Origin: Rhodohalobacter barkolensis
GTDB lineage: Bacteria > Bacteroidota > Rhodothermia > Balneolales > Balneolaceae
Direction: 5' to 3'
DNA length: 64,000 nucleotides
Assembly (NCBI RefSeq): GCF_002834295.1
Contig: NZ_PISP01000001.1
Span: forward strand, 1-64,000
The notes under the pieces are model-generated. The model had not been told where the DNA came from. It saw only the letters and a list, made by a program, of their open reading frames with translations, and ran no database searches. Position numbers and translations under genes: made by a program. Below, piece by piece: positions 43,906 through 54,660 of the stretch (its first letter is position 1; each line of letters begins with the position of its first letter).

Positions 43906-45744
43906 TTAAACAACAAGTCGAAGCGGACTCATTTTTTCAGACATCTTCAGGATTTCGAAGGGTTCGTCATCAAATCCTTTAAGGGTAACCTCTCTCGAAT
44001 GGACGCGCAGTGAATTTGTTTTGGTCCTTAAATAATCTTTGAGATCCGAACACTTGTAGGATTCTGAAGATATTACAACCTCAGATCCCTGAGCGAAATC
44101 TACAAGTCGTGAAGCTATATTTACATTATTTCCAAAGTAGTCTATGCGGTTGTTGAGCGTTACCGCCATGCAGTTCCCGGTGTGAATCCCGCCCTTTAGC
44201 TCTATTGGTGAGTCGCCATCCGGACCTGTTTTAAATATTTGATCAGCTTTATAAAATGCTTTTACCGCATTAACAGGTTTGGGGAAAATAGCCATTACGG
44301 CATCGCCGATTGTTTTTACAACAGCTCCGCGCTCTTCAATAATGGCCTGTTCCAAAATGTCGAAGTGATCCATCACAATTCCCAGTGCAGATTCATCACC
44401 ATCTTTTCTGTATAAATCTGAGGAGTTGTAGAGATCGGTAAAAAGGATCGTAAGGTTATTTGCATTCAGTTTTTTCTTGTCCCGGAGAAGTTCCTGGGGG
44501 AAAAGATTTCTGAACAGCTGCCATGATGTGACTTCAGCGGCAGAAACCGAGTAGTTTTCCCGATCAATATTCTCACACTGCACAATCATTTTTTCACCGC
44601 TTTGATTGTGAATGATCAAATTTGGTGTTGTTGAAAGATAAACTTCCTGGGTTTTTGCACGATTATTTTTGAAATGGATCGTTGCATTATTTAACCCGTT
44701 TTGATCTATTTGAGCATAGATCACTTCATTACCGGAATGTGAGAAGATTTTGTAAAACCCTTCTTTCAGGTTCATTTTTACAAAACGCTTTTGTCCCGGA
44801 CTGAGGGTGATATGTAAATTGACTTGCGGTTGTTCGGCGGGATTTGCAAAACTGTACGTTTTCTTTGTCAGCTTGCGAACCAATGGGTGTGGTTGAAAAG
44901 TGAGCTCTAAAGCCTGATGGAAATCTACATTAAAATCTTGTTCACAATGACTGCAGAAAACGGGATCCGTAATCTCTTTCAGTTTTTTGATGTTCTTAAC
45001 CTTTGATTTACACTCAGGGCAGAGAACATTCCAGCTGAAATTGAGCAAATCAATTTTTGCTGCGAAAAACAACACTTTTAAAACTGCAGAAAGAGGTTTG
45101 TCCCAAAGTTTAGAAAGATGATTGGGGTTTAGCCGTCTGAGTTCCGATTCATTACCTGTTCGAATCGTATGTATGAGCAATCGGGAAATGCTTTCATTTC
45201 CACTCACTTTTGTTAGCTGCTCAATATATAAATCCCATCGTCGAGCATTTGGAATAGAGATAAATCCGTTTCTGTTTTCGGGTAGAAAGCTTCCGGCGAT
45301 GGATTGATCATAAGACTGAATCAGATTCTTCAGGCGAAACTTAAAACGGCTGTTAAATCTGCGTTTATTGAAAAGGTATCCTGTAAATCGGTTTGCTTCT
45401 CCACGGTAACGAAACGTCACAATACTTCCGCCTTCAACAGCATTGATGTCTATTGAAAAAAGCAACTCCTTAAAATAACCAGACTTGTAGACTCTTTTTA
45501 CGCTCAAATGATAGGGCGCTTCCCATTGGATCGGTTCTTCTTCCCACATATCTGTTCTGTGAAGAGGCTCGTAAGTGAGCTCAAGAACTCCCTGTCGGTT
45601 TTTGTGAGAGAGGCTGGTTTGTTCTACCGGCAACTCACCTAAATCCCTGAATAACCGATTGGTATCCGATAGTACAGGCCAGAGTTGCTCAGGTGTTGAT
45701 GAGCTTTGAATCTGCCAGCTATGTGAGAAATGATAGTCGATCAT
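43906..45744 (-). CDS. Class III adenylate/guanylate cyclase with SRPBCC and zinc-ribbon regions
   Basis: A 612-residue soluble protein. Residues about 1-150 look like a START/SRPBCC ligand-binding fold (FSHSWQIQSSSTPEQLWPVL). A zinc-ribbon-like CPEC...CSHC pair sits at about 238-265, then a beta-rich linker. The class III cyclase domain starts near 430: ILFTDLYNSSDL (first metal Asp), TIGDAVMAIFPK (second metal Asp) and a GNNVNIASRLVDFA helix. Such proteins make cAMP or cGMP. The layout matches the DUF5939-type cyclases, so the N-terminal part probably senses a lipid or small hydrophobic ligand. There is no membrane segment. Nucleotide choice cannot be settled. Confidence 0.82.
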   Translation of the reverse strand: MIDYHFSHSWQIQSSSTPEQLWPVLSDTNRLFRDLGELPVEQTSLSHKNRQGVLELTYEPLHRTDMWEEEPIQWEAPYHLSVKRVYKSGYFKELLFSIDINAVEGGSIVTFRYRGEANRFTGYLFNKRRFNSRFKFRLKNLIQSYDQSIAGSFLPENRNGFISIPNARRWDLYIEQLTKVSGNESISRLLIHTIRTGNESELRRLNPNHLSKLWDKPLSAVLKVLFFAAKIDLLNFSWNVLCPECKSKVKNIKKLKEITDPVFCSHCEQDFNVDFHQALELTFQPHPLVRKLTKKTYSFANPAEQPQVNLHITLSPGQKRFVKMNLKEGFYKIFSHSGNEVIYAQIDQNGLNNATIHFKNNRAKTQEVYLSTTPNLIIHNQSGEKMIVQCENIDRENYSVSAAEVTSWQLFRNLFPQELLRDKKKLNANNLTILFTDLYNSSDLYRKDGDESALGIVMDHFDILEQAIIEERGAVVKTIGDAVMAIFPKPVNAVKAFYKADQIFKTGPDGDSPIELKGGIHTGNCMAVTLNNRIDYFGNNVNIASRLVDFAQGSEVVISSESYKCSDLKDYLRTKTNSLRVHSREVTLKGFDDEPFEILKMSEKMSPLRLVV

Positions 45745-45794
45745 CAGGTTCGTTTTTCCGAGTAGTTTTACTCGTGATTTTTATGAGTATCCCG

Positions 45795-45802
45795 TATCTT
45801 TG
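45795..45802 (+). promoter_or_regulatory. Candidate -7 box of ndk
   Basis: TATCTTTG matches TAnnTTTG exactly, 54 nt before the ATG at 45856. It overlaps the upstream in-frame TTG codon at 45802, so translation from there is unlikely. No clear -33 box is seen. Confidence 0.45.
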
Positions 45803-45855
45803 TGCGTAGTAAAAAGAGAACTAAAACCGACAATTGTTACAAAAAAATTAAAATA

Positions 45856-46287
45856 ATGGCTGTAGAAAGAACCCTCACAATTTTAAAACCAGACTGTGTT
45901 CGCAAGAATTTAATTGGCGAAGTTACCCGTAGAATTCAGGAAGCAGGATTTAAAGTAGTAGCGATGAAAATGACTCGTTTAACAAAAGAAACCGCCGGCG
46001 GATTTTATGCTGTACATAAAGAGCGACCATTTTTTGGTGAGCTGGTTGAATTTATGAGCAGTGGTCCTTGTGTTCCTATGATCCTTGAAAAAGAGAATGC
46101 TATTGAAGATTTCAGAACTCTGATTGGAGCGACGAATCCCGATGAAGCTGATGAGGGAACCATCCGTGCAGACTTTGCAGACAGTGTTGGAGAAAACATG
46201 GTTCACGGTTCAGATTCTGTAGAAAATGGAAAAATTGAAGCCGCTTACTTCTTTACCGAATCAGAAGTGGTTGCAAACAAAGCTTAA
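45856..46287 (+). CDS. ndk: Nucleoside diphosphate kinase
   Basis: A 143-residue housekeeping enzyme that transfers the gamma-phosphate of ATP to NDPs through a phospho-His. The active-site His117 is in NMVHGSDS, and the N-terminal [17 protein letters not shown] and [15 protein letters not shown] are standard. Length is normal from the ATG at 45856; the 18 residues that precede it in frame overlap a promoter box and are not counted. A terminator follows within 30 nt. Confidence 0.97.
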   Translation: MAVERTLTILKPDCVRKNLIGEVTRRIQEAGFKVVAMKMTRLTKETAGGFYAVHKERPFFGELVEFMSSGPCVPMILEKENAIEDFRTLIGATNPDEADEGTIRADFADSVGENMVHGSDSVENGKIEAAYFFTESEVVANKA

Positions 46288-46316
46288 ACAGATCTTTTTG
46301 CTTAAAAGATTTTGAT

Positions 46317-46345
46317 AGGGTGAAGTGAAAACTTCGCCCTTTTTT
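46317..46345 (+). terminator. Rho-independent terminator of ndk
   Basis: AGGGTGAAGT (46317-46326) and ACTTCGCCCT (46331-46340) with a GAAA tetraloop and one G-T pair, followed by Ts to 46346. Confidence 0.9.
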
Positions 46346-46425
46346 ATTTGTGAAAGAAAATCTGCAAAATATCAGCTTGTTTACCATTTTTGATACGAAC
46401 TGATAGTAAACACGAATTAACAAAT

Positions 46426-47667
46426 ATGAATCGAATTCAATTAACAGCATATACTATTTCCGTTTCTTTTTTTCTGGTCACCTTAATCTCTTGTGAAGAT
46501 GCTTCAACCAATCAGAAACAGATGGTTCGTACCGGAGCAGAAATGCTGATTGAAAATCATCTGGATGAACTGGAGGGGAAACGGGTCGGATTGGTCATGA
46601 ATCCGACTTCCCGGATCGGAGAAACGCACATGCTGGATACGCTGATGGCAAGAGGCGTAAATGTTCAGGCACTCTACGCGCCGGAACACGGGTTCAGGGG
46701 AGAGGCCGGAGCGGGAGAAAAGATTGAAGACGGAGTGGATCAGCAAACCGGATTACCTGTCTTTTCTCTGTATGGTTCTACAAGGAAACCGACTGCTGAG
46801 ATGCTGAGTCATGTAGATCTTCTGCTGTTTGACATGCAGGACGTCGGAGCGCGATTTTACACCTACATTGCAACGTTGGGTTTGGTAATGGAAGCCGCAT
46901 CTGAGTCCGGTATTCCGGTATGGGTGCTCGATCGACCGAATCCTTTGGGAGGAAATTATGTAAGCGGCTGGATTTTAGAAGAGGAGTTTGAATCGTTTGT
47001 GGGTCCGTATCCAATACCCATTACACATGGGTTGACAATGGGAGAGATGGCTCAAATGATTGTCGGAGAAGAATGGATGCAATTCGAGTCAACGCCTGAT
47101 CTCAACGTGATTGAAATGGATGGATGGCAGCGGGAAATGATTTGGCCCGAAACCGGCTTGGAGTGGGTTGCACCCTCACCTAATTTGGCAACGTTTGAGC
47201 AGGCATATCTATATCCCGGTACCGTCTTTTTTGAAGGAACAAGTATGAGCGAAGGGCGCGGTACTGATGAGCCGTTCCTGATTTTGGGAGATCCCGAAAC
47301 AGAACTGCCCGCAGATACCATTAGAGCATTAAATGAAATATCTGATCAGCTTCAGATCAATTCATTAACTTTTACGCCCAGATCTATTCCCGGAGTAGCG
47401 GCTACACCAAAGCACATGGATTTGGAGAGTTTTGGGGTTCAGGTAGAAGTTTTGGGGTTTGACTTTGATCCTGTAAGAACCGGACTTGAAATATTCAGGG
47501 TGTTATTAAAGGCAACACCGGAAGCTGAAGTGAATAATTTTCTGTACAACCTTGCAGGTTCCGGAGATATTGATAGAGTTCTATCAGGTGAAGTGAGTCC
47601 GCAAGAAATCAATTTTGAAACGGAGTCGTTTATGGAGCTGCGTAAACCATACCTGATTTATAATTAG
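46426..47667 (+). CDS. NamZ-like exo-beta-N-acetylmuramidase lipoprotein (DUF1343)
   Basis: A 413-residue exported lipoprotein with lipobox VTLISC (Cys23). It belongs to the DUF1343 family, in which NamZ is an exo-lytic beta-N-acetylmuramidase of peptidoglycan recycling. Signatures: GKRVGLVMNPTSR, ALYAPEHGFRGEAGAGE, FDMQDVGARFYTYIATLG, VLDRPNPLGG and PLAPSPNLATFEQAYLYP-type sequence (APSPNLATFEQA). The ATG at 46426 gives a clean lipoprotein signal; the 12 codons before it in frame are discarded. The next gene starts 10 nt later. Recovered GlcNAc/MurNAc would feed NagB, encoded 11 kb away. Confidence 0.9.
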   Translation: MNRIQLTAYTISVSFFLVTLISCEDASTNQKQMVRTGAEMLIENHLDELEGKRVGLVMNPTSRIGETHMLDTLMARGVNVQALYAPEHGFRGEAGAGEKIEDGVDQQTGLPVFSLYGSTRKPTAEMLSHVDLLLFDMQDVGARFYTYIATLGLVMEAASESGIPVWVLDRPNPLGGNYVSGWILEEEFESFVGPYPIPITHGLTMGEMAQMIVGEEWMQFESTPDLNVIEMDGWQREMIWPETGLEWVAPSPNLATFEQAYLYPGTVFFEGTSMSEGRGTDEPFLILGDPETELPADTIRALNEISDQLQINSLTFTPRSIPGVAATPKHMDLESFGVQVEVLGFDFDPVRTGLEIFRVLLKATPEAEVNNFLYNLAGSGDIDRVLSGEVSPQEINFETESFMELRKPYLIYN

Positions 47668-47677
47668 GGAATGTTAA

Positions 47678-48127
47678 ATGGGATATAAAAACACACAAAT
47701 CGGGTATTTTACGATCCTGGTTTTTGGGATTGTACTGATTTTCCTTTCGGTGATTACATTCTCCGGAGGGATCAACCCAGCTGAACAGCCAATCCTGAAT
47801 GGTGCTCTTCTTCTGTTTCTACTGTTGTTTATCAACTTTTCAAGCCTGACGGTTCAGGTAAACCGCCGTGAGTTAATTTGGTATTTTGGACCCGGTGTTT
47901 GGAAATATCGAATACCAATCGAACAGATACGCGATGTCTCAGAGGTGAAAACAAATCCGCTTGAGGGTGTGGGCTTCAGGTGGAATCCGCTTAAAGGTTG
48001 GCTGTACAACGTTTCAGGATTGAAAGCAGTAAAGGTTATACAAAAAGATGGAAAAGCTACTCGCATCGGGACAAATGAACCTGAACAACTGGTTCAAGCG
48101 ATTAGGGAAGAGCTGAACTATTTATAA
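47678..48127 (+). CDS. Membrane protein with PH-like domain
   Basis: A 149-residue protein with two transmembrane segments (about 8-29 and 42-57, LLLFLLLFINFSSLTV), then a soluble PH-like beta domain (LIWYFGPGVWKYRIPIEQIRDV to REELNYL). Such bacterial PH (YdbS-like) modules have no known enzymatic role. It starts 10 nt after the NamZ-like gene, so the two share a transcript. Confidence 0.65.
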   Translation: MGYKNTQIGYFTILVFGIVLIFLSVITFSGGINPAEQPILNGALLLFLLLFINFSSLTVQVNRRELIWYFGPGVWKYRIPIEQIRDVSEVKTNPLEGVGFRWNPLKGWLYNVSGLKAVKVIQKDGKATRIGTNEPEQLVQAIREELNYL

Positions 48128-48169
48128 GAATACATTGTCAGTTGGTTAAATTAAAAAAGTCAAAAATTG

Positions 48170-48192
48170 GCAGATATTTTAGTATTATCTGC
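48170..48192. repeat. Inverted repeat before the barrel/SPOR gene
   Basis: GCAGATA and TATCTGC, 9 nt apart, in the leader 65 nt before the start codon at 48257. Could be an operator or an mRNA hairpin. Confidence 0.3.
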
Positions 48193-48256
48193 AAGGGAAA
48201 CAGTGTTTTTAAGAGTTTAACACCCAAAATTTCTAACTAACCGGCAGAGGTAAATT

Positions 48257-49465
48257 ATGGAGAGAAAGTTATTCCGTTTTTGGTCAGTAGCTATGATTTT
48301 ATTGATCATTCTTATTTCCGTTCCCACAGAATCTGATGCTCAACAGATTACACCAAAGAAAGTGAGTTTCACTGTTGGTTCGGGAGTAACTTACGGTTCG
48401 GCTGGAGATGGAGCTATAGGCCGATTAGCCGGTAATTTTAACACACCCTCATTTCGAAAACAGATCTATACAGGAAGTTTCCAATATGCATTTAGCCGGG
48501 CGTGGTCACTGGATATAGGCTTTCAATCCGGGAAATTCACAAATCAGTATGATTTCGACCCCGCTTATGAAAATGATTTCTTCAGTGTGACCGTAAAAGG
48601 AATAACCAATATGAATGGGTTATTTAATGTAAACTCAAGATTTTTAAATCCATATCTATCGTTTGGACTAGGCATGATTAGAAGCCAGCTGGAATCCGAG
48701 GATCTTAATTCGGAAGATTTGTCACTTTTGGCCACAGCCGGTGCGGGTATGAACTTTTATCTGTTTCGCGGTGCAGACCTTTTTATTCAATACGATTACA
48801 ATGCTGCCGGGAGTGATTTGCTGGATGGATTGGCAGGTTCCGGGAGTTCAGATCAATTTGCATCTGTAACCGGGGGTATACGAATTAATTTTGGTTCCGG
48901 CGGGGGAAAACTTGCCTCTTGGCCACCGGCTCGGGAACGAACAACGATAACGCCTCAGCCGGAAGAAGCAGAGGTTGAGGATGAACCATTGACAAGAACA
49001 GAAGCAGAGCCGGTACAAGAGCCTACTGAAGAGCAGCTGATGGAGAGGGAGAAAAGAGAACAAGAGCTGCGTGAAAGAATCGATCAGGCTGAAGACGCTA
49101 TGATGCAGAAGAGAGAAGAAGCAAGAATTTTCGCAGACAACTGGCGGGAAGAGCAGCGGATCAAAGAGATGGAGGCTCAAGTGAACAGATTCTATACAGA
49201 TCAACCGGAACCCGGACATTATGTTCAGGTCTACTCCTTGCTAAACCGGGAAAATGCAGAAACGACAAGACAGAAATTGGTTGAATTACTTGAAGGAGAT
49301 ATCGATGATCCCTCCGATAAAGTACTCATACATCGGTTTGATGATTTCAACCGTGTGATAATAGGGCCGTTTCCACAATACAGAGAGGCGAACAGGGTTA
49401 TGCAGTTGATGATTTCTGACTACGAAGAATCATTCATCATCACATTTCCAAGATCTGCTGAATAG
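48257..49465 (+). CDS. Outer-membrane beta-barrel protein with C-terminal SPOR domain
   Basis: A 402-residue exported protein. A signal peptide (1-28, ending SDAQQ) is followed by an eight-strand-like barrel region (about 35-215), a charged coiled linker rich in Glu and Arg (about 225-310, EREKREQELRERIDQAEDAM) and a SPOR domain (about 318-400, GHYVQVYSLLNRENAETTRQ). SPOR domains bind denuded peptidoglycan at the septum, so this would tie the outer membrane to the wall. The gene ends 1 nt from the convergent rlmB stop. Confidence 0.78.
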   Translation: MERKLFRFWSVAMILLIILISVPTESDAQQITPKKVSFTVGSGVTYGSAGDGAIGRLAGNFNTPSFRKQIYTGSFQYAFSRAWSLDIGFQSGKFTNQYDFDPAYENDFFSVTVKGITNMNGLFNVNSRFLNPYLSFGLGMIRSQLESEDLNSEDLSLLATAGAGMNFYLFRGADLFIQYDYNAAGSDLLDGLAGSGSSDQFASVTGGIRINFGSGGGKLASWPPARERTTITPQPEEAEVEDEPLTRTEAEPVQEPTEEQLMEREKREQELRERIDQAEDAMMQKREEARIFADNWREEQRIKEMEAQVNRFYTDQPEPGHYVQVYSLLNRENAETTRQKLVELLEGDIDDPSDKVLIHRFDDFNRVIIGPFPQYREANRVMQLMISDYEESFIITFPRSAE

Positions 49466-49466
49466 T

Positions 49467-50216
49467 TCATGAGCTTTGAATTTTCTGTCGGCGCCATTCA
49501 TAGCAAACGAGGGCGGCACTTACAGATGCATTCAAAGATTCGACGTTGTTCATCATGGGCAGGGAGAGCAGAAAATCGCAATGTTCTCCCGTCTTTTTAC
49601 GCATTCCACGACCTTCGTTGCCAATCACAAAAGCCATAGGCACATCGTAGGTTTGATCCCAGACCATGGTATCGCTGTTTTGATCCAGACCGGCGATCCA
49701 GAATTTATGCTCTTTCAGGGAAAGGATAGCCTGGTTCAAATTTACAGCTCTTACAATTGGGATTCGTCCGGCTGTACCGGCGCTGGTTTTAAAAACGGCA
49801 GCATTGACCGGTGCTTGCCTGTGTTTAGGTACAATGACCGCCGTTATGCCTGCCGCGGCAGCTGTGCGTAAAATTGCCCCAAAGTTGTGTGGGTCTTCAA
49901 TTTCATCCAAAAGTAAAACGGCCGTGCTTTGGTCGGGGGAAATGTTTTCAAGCCACTCTTCAAATTCCTGATACTCCGCCTGAGATATGGAAGCAACAAT
50001 TCCCTGATCATTAACACCCCCCACCAGTTCATACAGTTTATTACCGGGAACTTCCGTCACCGGCACTCGGTTATTAGATGCAAGAGTTAGTATGTTAGCA
50101 ATCTGAGAGTGCTGTAATCCTTTTCTGATATAGATTTTGTCAACATTCTCTGCACCCTCTTGAAGTTGTTCTTCAACTGGGTTTCTGCCATAGATGTAAT
50201 GATTAGAATTTTGCAC
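49467..50216 (-). CDS. rlmB: 23S rRNA (guanosine-2'-O-)-methyltransferase, TrmH/SpoU family
   Basis: A 249-residue SPOUT-class RNA 2'-O-methyltransferase. Family motifs: NHYIYGRNPVEEQL, LLLDEIEDPHNFGAILRTA (motif 1), VIGNEGRGMR (motif 2) and LPMMNNVESLNASVSAALV (motif 3, the SAM-binding knot). It most likely modifies G2251 of 23S rRNA. The start is uncertain. A GTG at 50216 gives the normal N-terminus, while a TTG at 50276 adds 20 residues unlike the family. Confidence 0.9.
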   Translation of the reverse strand: MQNSNHYIYGRNPVEEQLQEGAENVDKIYIRKGLQHSQIANILTLASNNRVPVTEVPGNKLYELVGGVNDQGIVASISQAEYQEFEEWLENISPDQSTAVLLLDEIEDPHNFGAILRTAAAAGITAVIVPKHRQAPVNAAVFKTSAGTAGRIPIVRAVNLNQAILSLKEHKFWIAGLDQNSDTMVWDQTYDVPMAFVIGNEGRGMRKKTGEHCDFLLSLPMMNNVESLNASVSAALVCYEWRRQKIQSS

Positions 50217-50292
50217 GAATTCCGAGGAATATTTTGTTAATTGGATACAGTTTGTATAATGGTAATGTGTTCTCAATTAAATTGATAATAAA

Positions 50293-50637
50293 ATGATCGA
50301 CAAATCAAATAAATCAAAAGATGTCGAGGGTTCTCAACTACTACCGGGGCATGCAACGGGTCCTCATTCGAACGATGTTCACCCGATTGTAAGCAATATC
50401 GACGTCATCATTCAAAATCTAGCCGGAATCTTACAAATCTTAACTGGAATAGCATTAATAACTGTGTCTGTACTAGGCATGATCACGCCAACGTGGCTCT
50501 CTGCAATTTTGAGTATTGCCGGAAGCGTTTCCTGTATGTTTGGTGTACTGCTGTTCTATTTTACGTCTGCCAAAAAAAGGTCATTCGAAAGTTTGATCAA
50601 CCAGTCTATTCGACGAGTAATTAATTCGCAAAATTAA
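50293..50637 (+). CDS. Small membrane protein, unknown
   Basis: A 114-residue protein with a polar N-terminal third and two strongly hydrophobic segments (about 43-63, LAGILQILTGIALITVSVL, and 70-91, SAILSIAGSVSCMFGVLLF), ending in a basic tail (KKRSFESLINQSIRRVINSQN). It is probably an inner-membrane protein. I do not recognise the family. It is divergent from rlmB across a short shared leader. Confidence 0.6.
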   Translation: MIDKSNKSKDVEGSQLLPGHATGPHSNDVHPIVSNIDVIIQNLAGILQILTGIALITVSVLGMITPTWLSAILSIAGSVSCMFGVLLFYFTSAKKRSFESLINQSIRRVINSQN

Positions 50638-50649
50638 TTACAGTTACGC

Positions 50650-50709
50650 GATTCGAACTTATACATTTCCCCTCTGGGCATTCATTTATTAGAATGCTTG
50701 GTTCGAATC
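50650..50709. repeat. Nested inverted repeat upstream of pyrG
   Basis: An outer 9 bp pair GATTCGAAC (50650-50658) with GTTCGAATC (50701-50709) encloses an inner pair GCATTC (50678-50683) with GAATGC (50692-50697). It lies 12 nt after the stop of the small membrane protein and about 120 nt before pyrG. It may be a terminator-like or regulatory RNA structure. Confidence 0.4.
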
Positions 50710-50741
50710 ATGTTTAAAGAGCAGTCTGTAAACTTTTTTAA

Positions 50742-52942
<2,201 letters not shown>

Positions 52943-52986
52943 AATCTTTGATAGAGTAGTTAAGCCAAACCATAACATCGACATAT

Positions 52987-54657
52987 ATGAATAAGATACA
53001 ATCACTTTTTATAATCCTTCTTTTCCTTGTGGCAACCGCTTGTACATCACAGGAAAATGGGTTTATCATGCATAATGTAAACGGATACACGATAGCCGGA
53101 GAAGATCAGGAGCTGATCACATTTGATGCTATTGCTGTACAAGAGGGAAAGGTTGTAGCAACCGGGAATCTGGCAGATCTGCAGCAGCAATTGGCAGGAT
53201 TCAATACCATTGACGGTGAAAGCAAAACGTTAATTCCCGGGTTGATTGATGCTCATGTTCACGTTATGGGACTTGGCTATCAACAGCTGGATGTTGATGT
53301 TCAGGGTGTCGATTCCCTGGAAGAAACGTTGGAAATGATTCGTGAATATGCCGAGGATAACCCTGATTTGGAGTGGATCCGTGGGCGTGGATGGAATCAG
53401 GTACTGTGGGAAGAGAATGAGTTTCCAACAGCTGAAGATCTCGACAGTGTTGTTCCGGATCGTCCGGTTTATTTAACGCGTGTGGATGGGCATGCAGCCT
53501 GGACCAACAGTAAAGCAATGGAGCTTGCAGGCATCAGCCGGGATACACCCGATACACAAGGCGGACGAGTTGTACGGGATGAATTTGGCGATGCAACCGG
53601 AATATTCGTAGATGCTACAATGTCGTACATCACACAGCATATCCCGGAAAGAACACAAAAAGAAAATGAACAGGCCTTTGAACTGGCTCTACAGGTGATG
53701 GCTGAACACGGTTTAACATCGGTACATGATGCCAGAATTGATGTAGACACCTGGGATATGTATAAAGATTTTGCAGATAATGACAAGCTGATTACCAGAA
53801 TTTACGCAATGATTGGAGGTACAGGAGATATTTTTGATGAACTTGCAGAAAATGGTCCTATTGAAAGCTATGCGAACGATCTTCTTGCACTCCGGAGTGT
53901 GAAAATTTCAGCTGATGGTGCATTGGGGAGTCGCGGAGCAGCTATGATTGAACACTATCATGATGATCCCGGCAATGACGGACTTCTTTTTTATGATCAG
54001 GAAGAGCTGAATGAGATGGTTCTGAAAGGTGCATCCAATGGATTTCAGATGAATATTCACGCCATTGGTGATGCAGCAAACCGGCAAGTTTTAAACTCGT
54101 TTCAGTACGCACAGGAACAACTGGGAGATCAGTCTGAACTGCGCCACCGTGTTGAACATGCTCAAATTGTTCACCCTGATGATATTCCGCGATTTGTAGA
54201 GCTGGACATTATTGCTTCCATGCAGCCAACACACGCCACCAGTGATATGAATATGGCAGAAGACCGTGTTGGTTCAGAGCGAATGGAAGGCGCCTATGCG
54301 TGGCAAACCTTTTTAGATCAGGGAACAGTAATTGCCGGCGGTTCAGACTTTCCGGTAGAAAATGTAAATCCGTTTTATGGATTGTACTCGGCAGTTACCC
54401 GCCAGGATCACGGTGGAATGCCTCCCGGCGGATGGTACAGCGAGCATAGACTCAGCCGTGTGGAAGCTCTAAGAATTTTTACCCGCGATGCCGCTTATGC
54501 AGCTCATCAGGAAGATGTTTTAGGTACATTGGAAACCGGTAAATGGGCAGATTTTATCCTGATTGACAGAGATATTTTTGAAGTGGATGCTTCTCAGATC
54601 TGGGAAGCAGAAGTTTTAGAAACATGGGTAGCCGGAGAAAAAGTTTATCAGCAGTAG
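52987..54657 (+). CDS. Amidohydrolase family lipoprotein (YtcJ-like)
   Basis: A 556-residue exported amidohydrolase. Lipobox LVATAC, lipidated Cys19. The YtcJ type is visible: LIPGLIDAHVHVMG (metal HxH), RGRGWNQVLWEENEFPT, VDGHAAWTNSKAM, NIHAIGDAANRQVL and ENVNPFYGLYSAVTRQD. It would cleave C-N bonds of an unknown amide substrate in the periplasm. It lies 44 nt after the NUDIX gene and 3 nt before nadE, so it is likely part of the same transcript. Confidence 0.87.
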   Translation: MNKIQSLFIILLFLVATACTSQENGFIMHNVNGYTIAGEDQELITFDAIAVQEGKVVATGNLADLQQQLAGFNTIDGESKTLIPGLIDAHVHVMGLGYQQLDVDVQGVDSLEETLEMIREYAEDNPDLEWIRGRGWNQVLWEENEFPTAEDLDSVVPDRPVYLTRVDGHAAWTNSKAMELAGISRDTPDTQGGRVVRDEFGDATGIFVDATMSYITQHIPERTQKENEQAFELALQVMAEHGLTSVHDARIDVDTWDMYKDFADNDKLITRIYAMIGGTGDIFDELAENGPIESYANDLLALRSVKISADGALGSRGAAMIEHYHDDPGNDGLLFYDQEELNEMVLKGASNGFQMNIHAIGDAANRQVLNSFQYAQEQLGDQSELRHRVEHAQIVHPDDIPRFVELDIIASMQPTHATSDMNMAEDRVGSERMEGAYAWQTFLDQGTVIAGGSDFPVENVNPFYGLYSAVTRQDHGGMPPGGWYSEHRLSRVEALRIFTRDAAYAAHQEDVLGTLETGKWADFILIDRDIFEVDASQIWEAEVLETWVAGEKVYQQ

Positions 54658-54660
54658 ACA

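Noticed and set aside
45802-45855. N-terminal extension of Ndk from the TTG at 45802
   Set aside because: It overlaps a TATCTTTG -7 box and adds a basic tail unlike the family; the ATG at 45856 gives the standard start.
50701-50710. GTTCGAATC resembling the T-arm of a tRNA
   Set aside because: No anticodon arm, D arm or acceptor stem can be built around it; it is the right arm of a nested inverted repeat.
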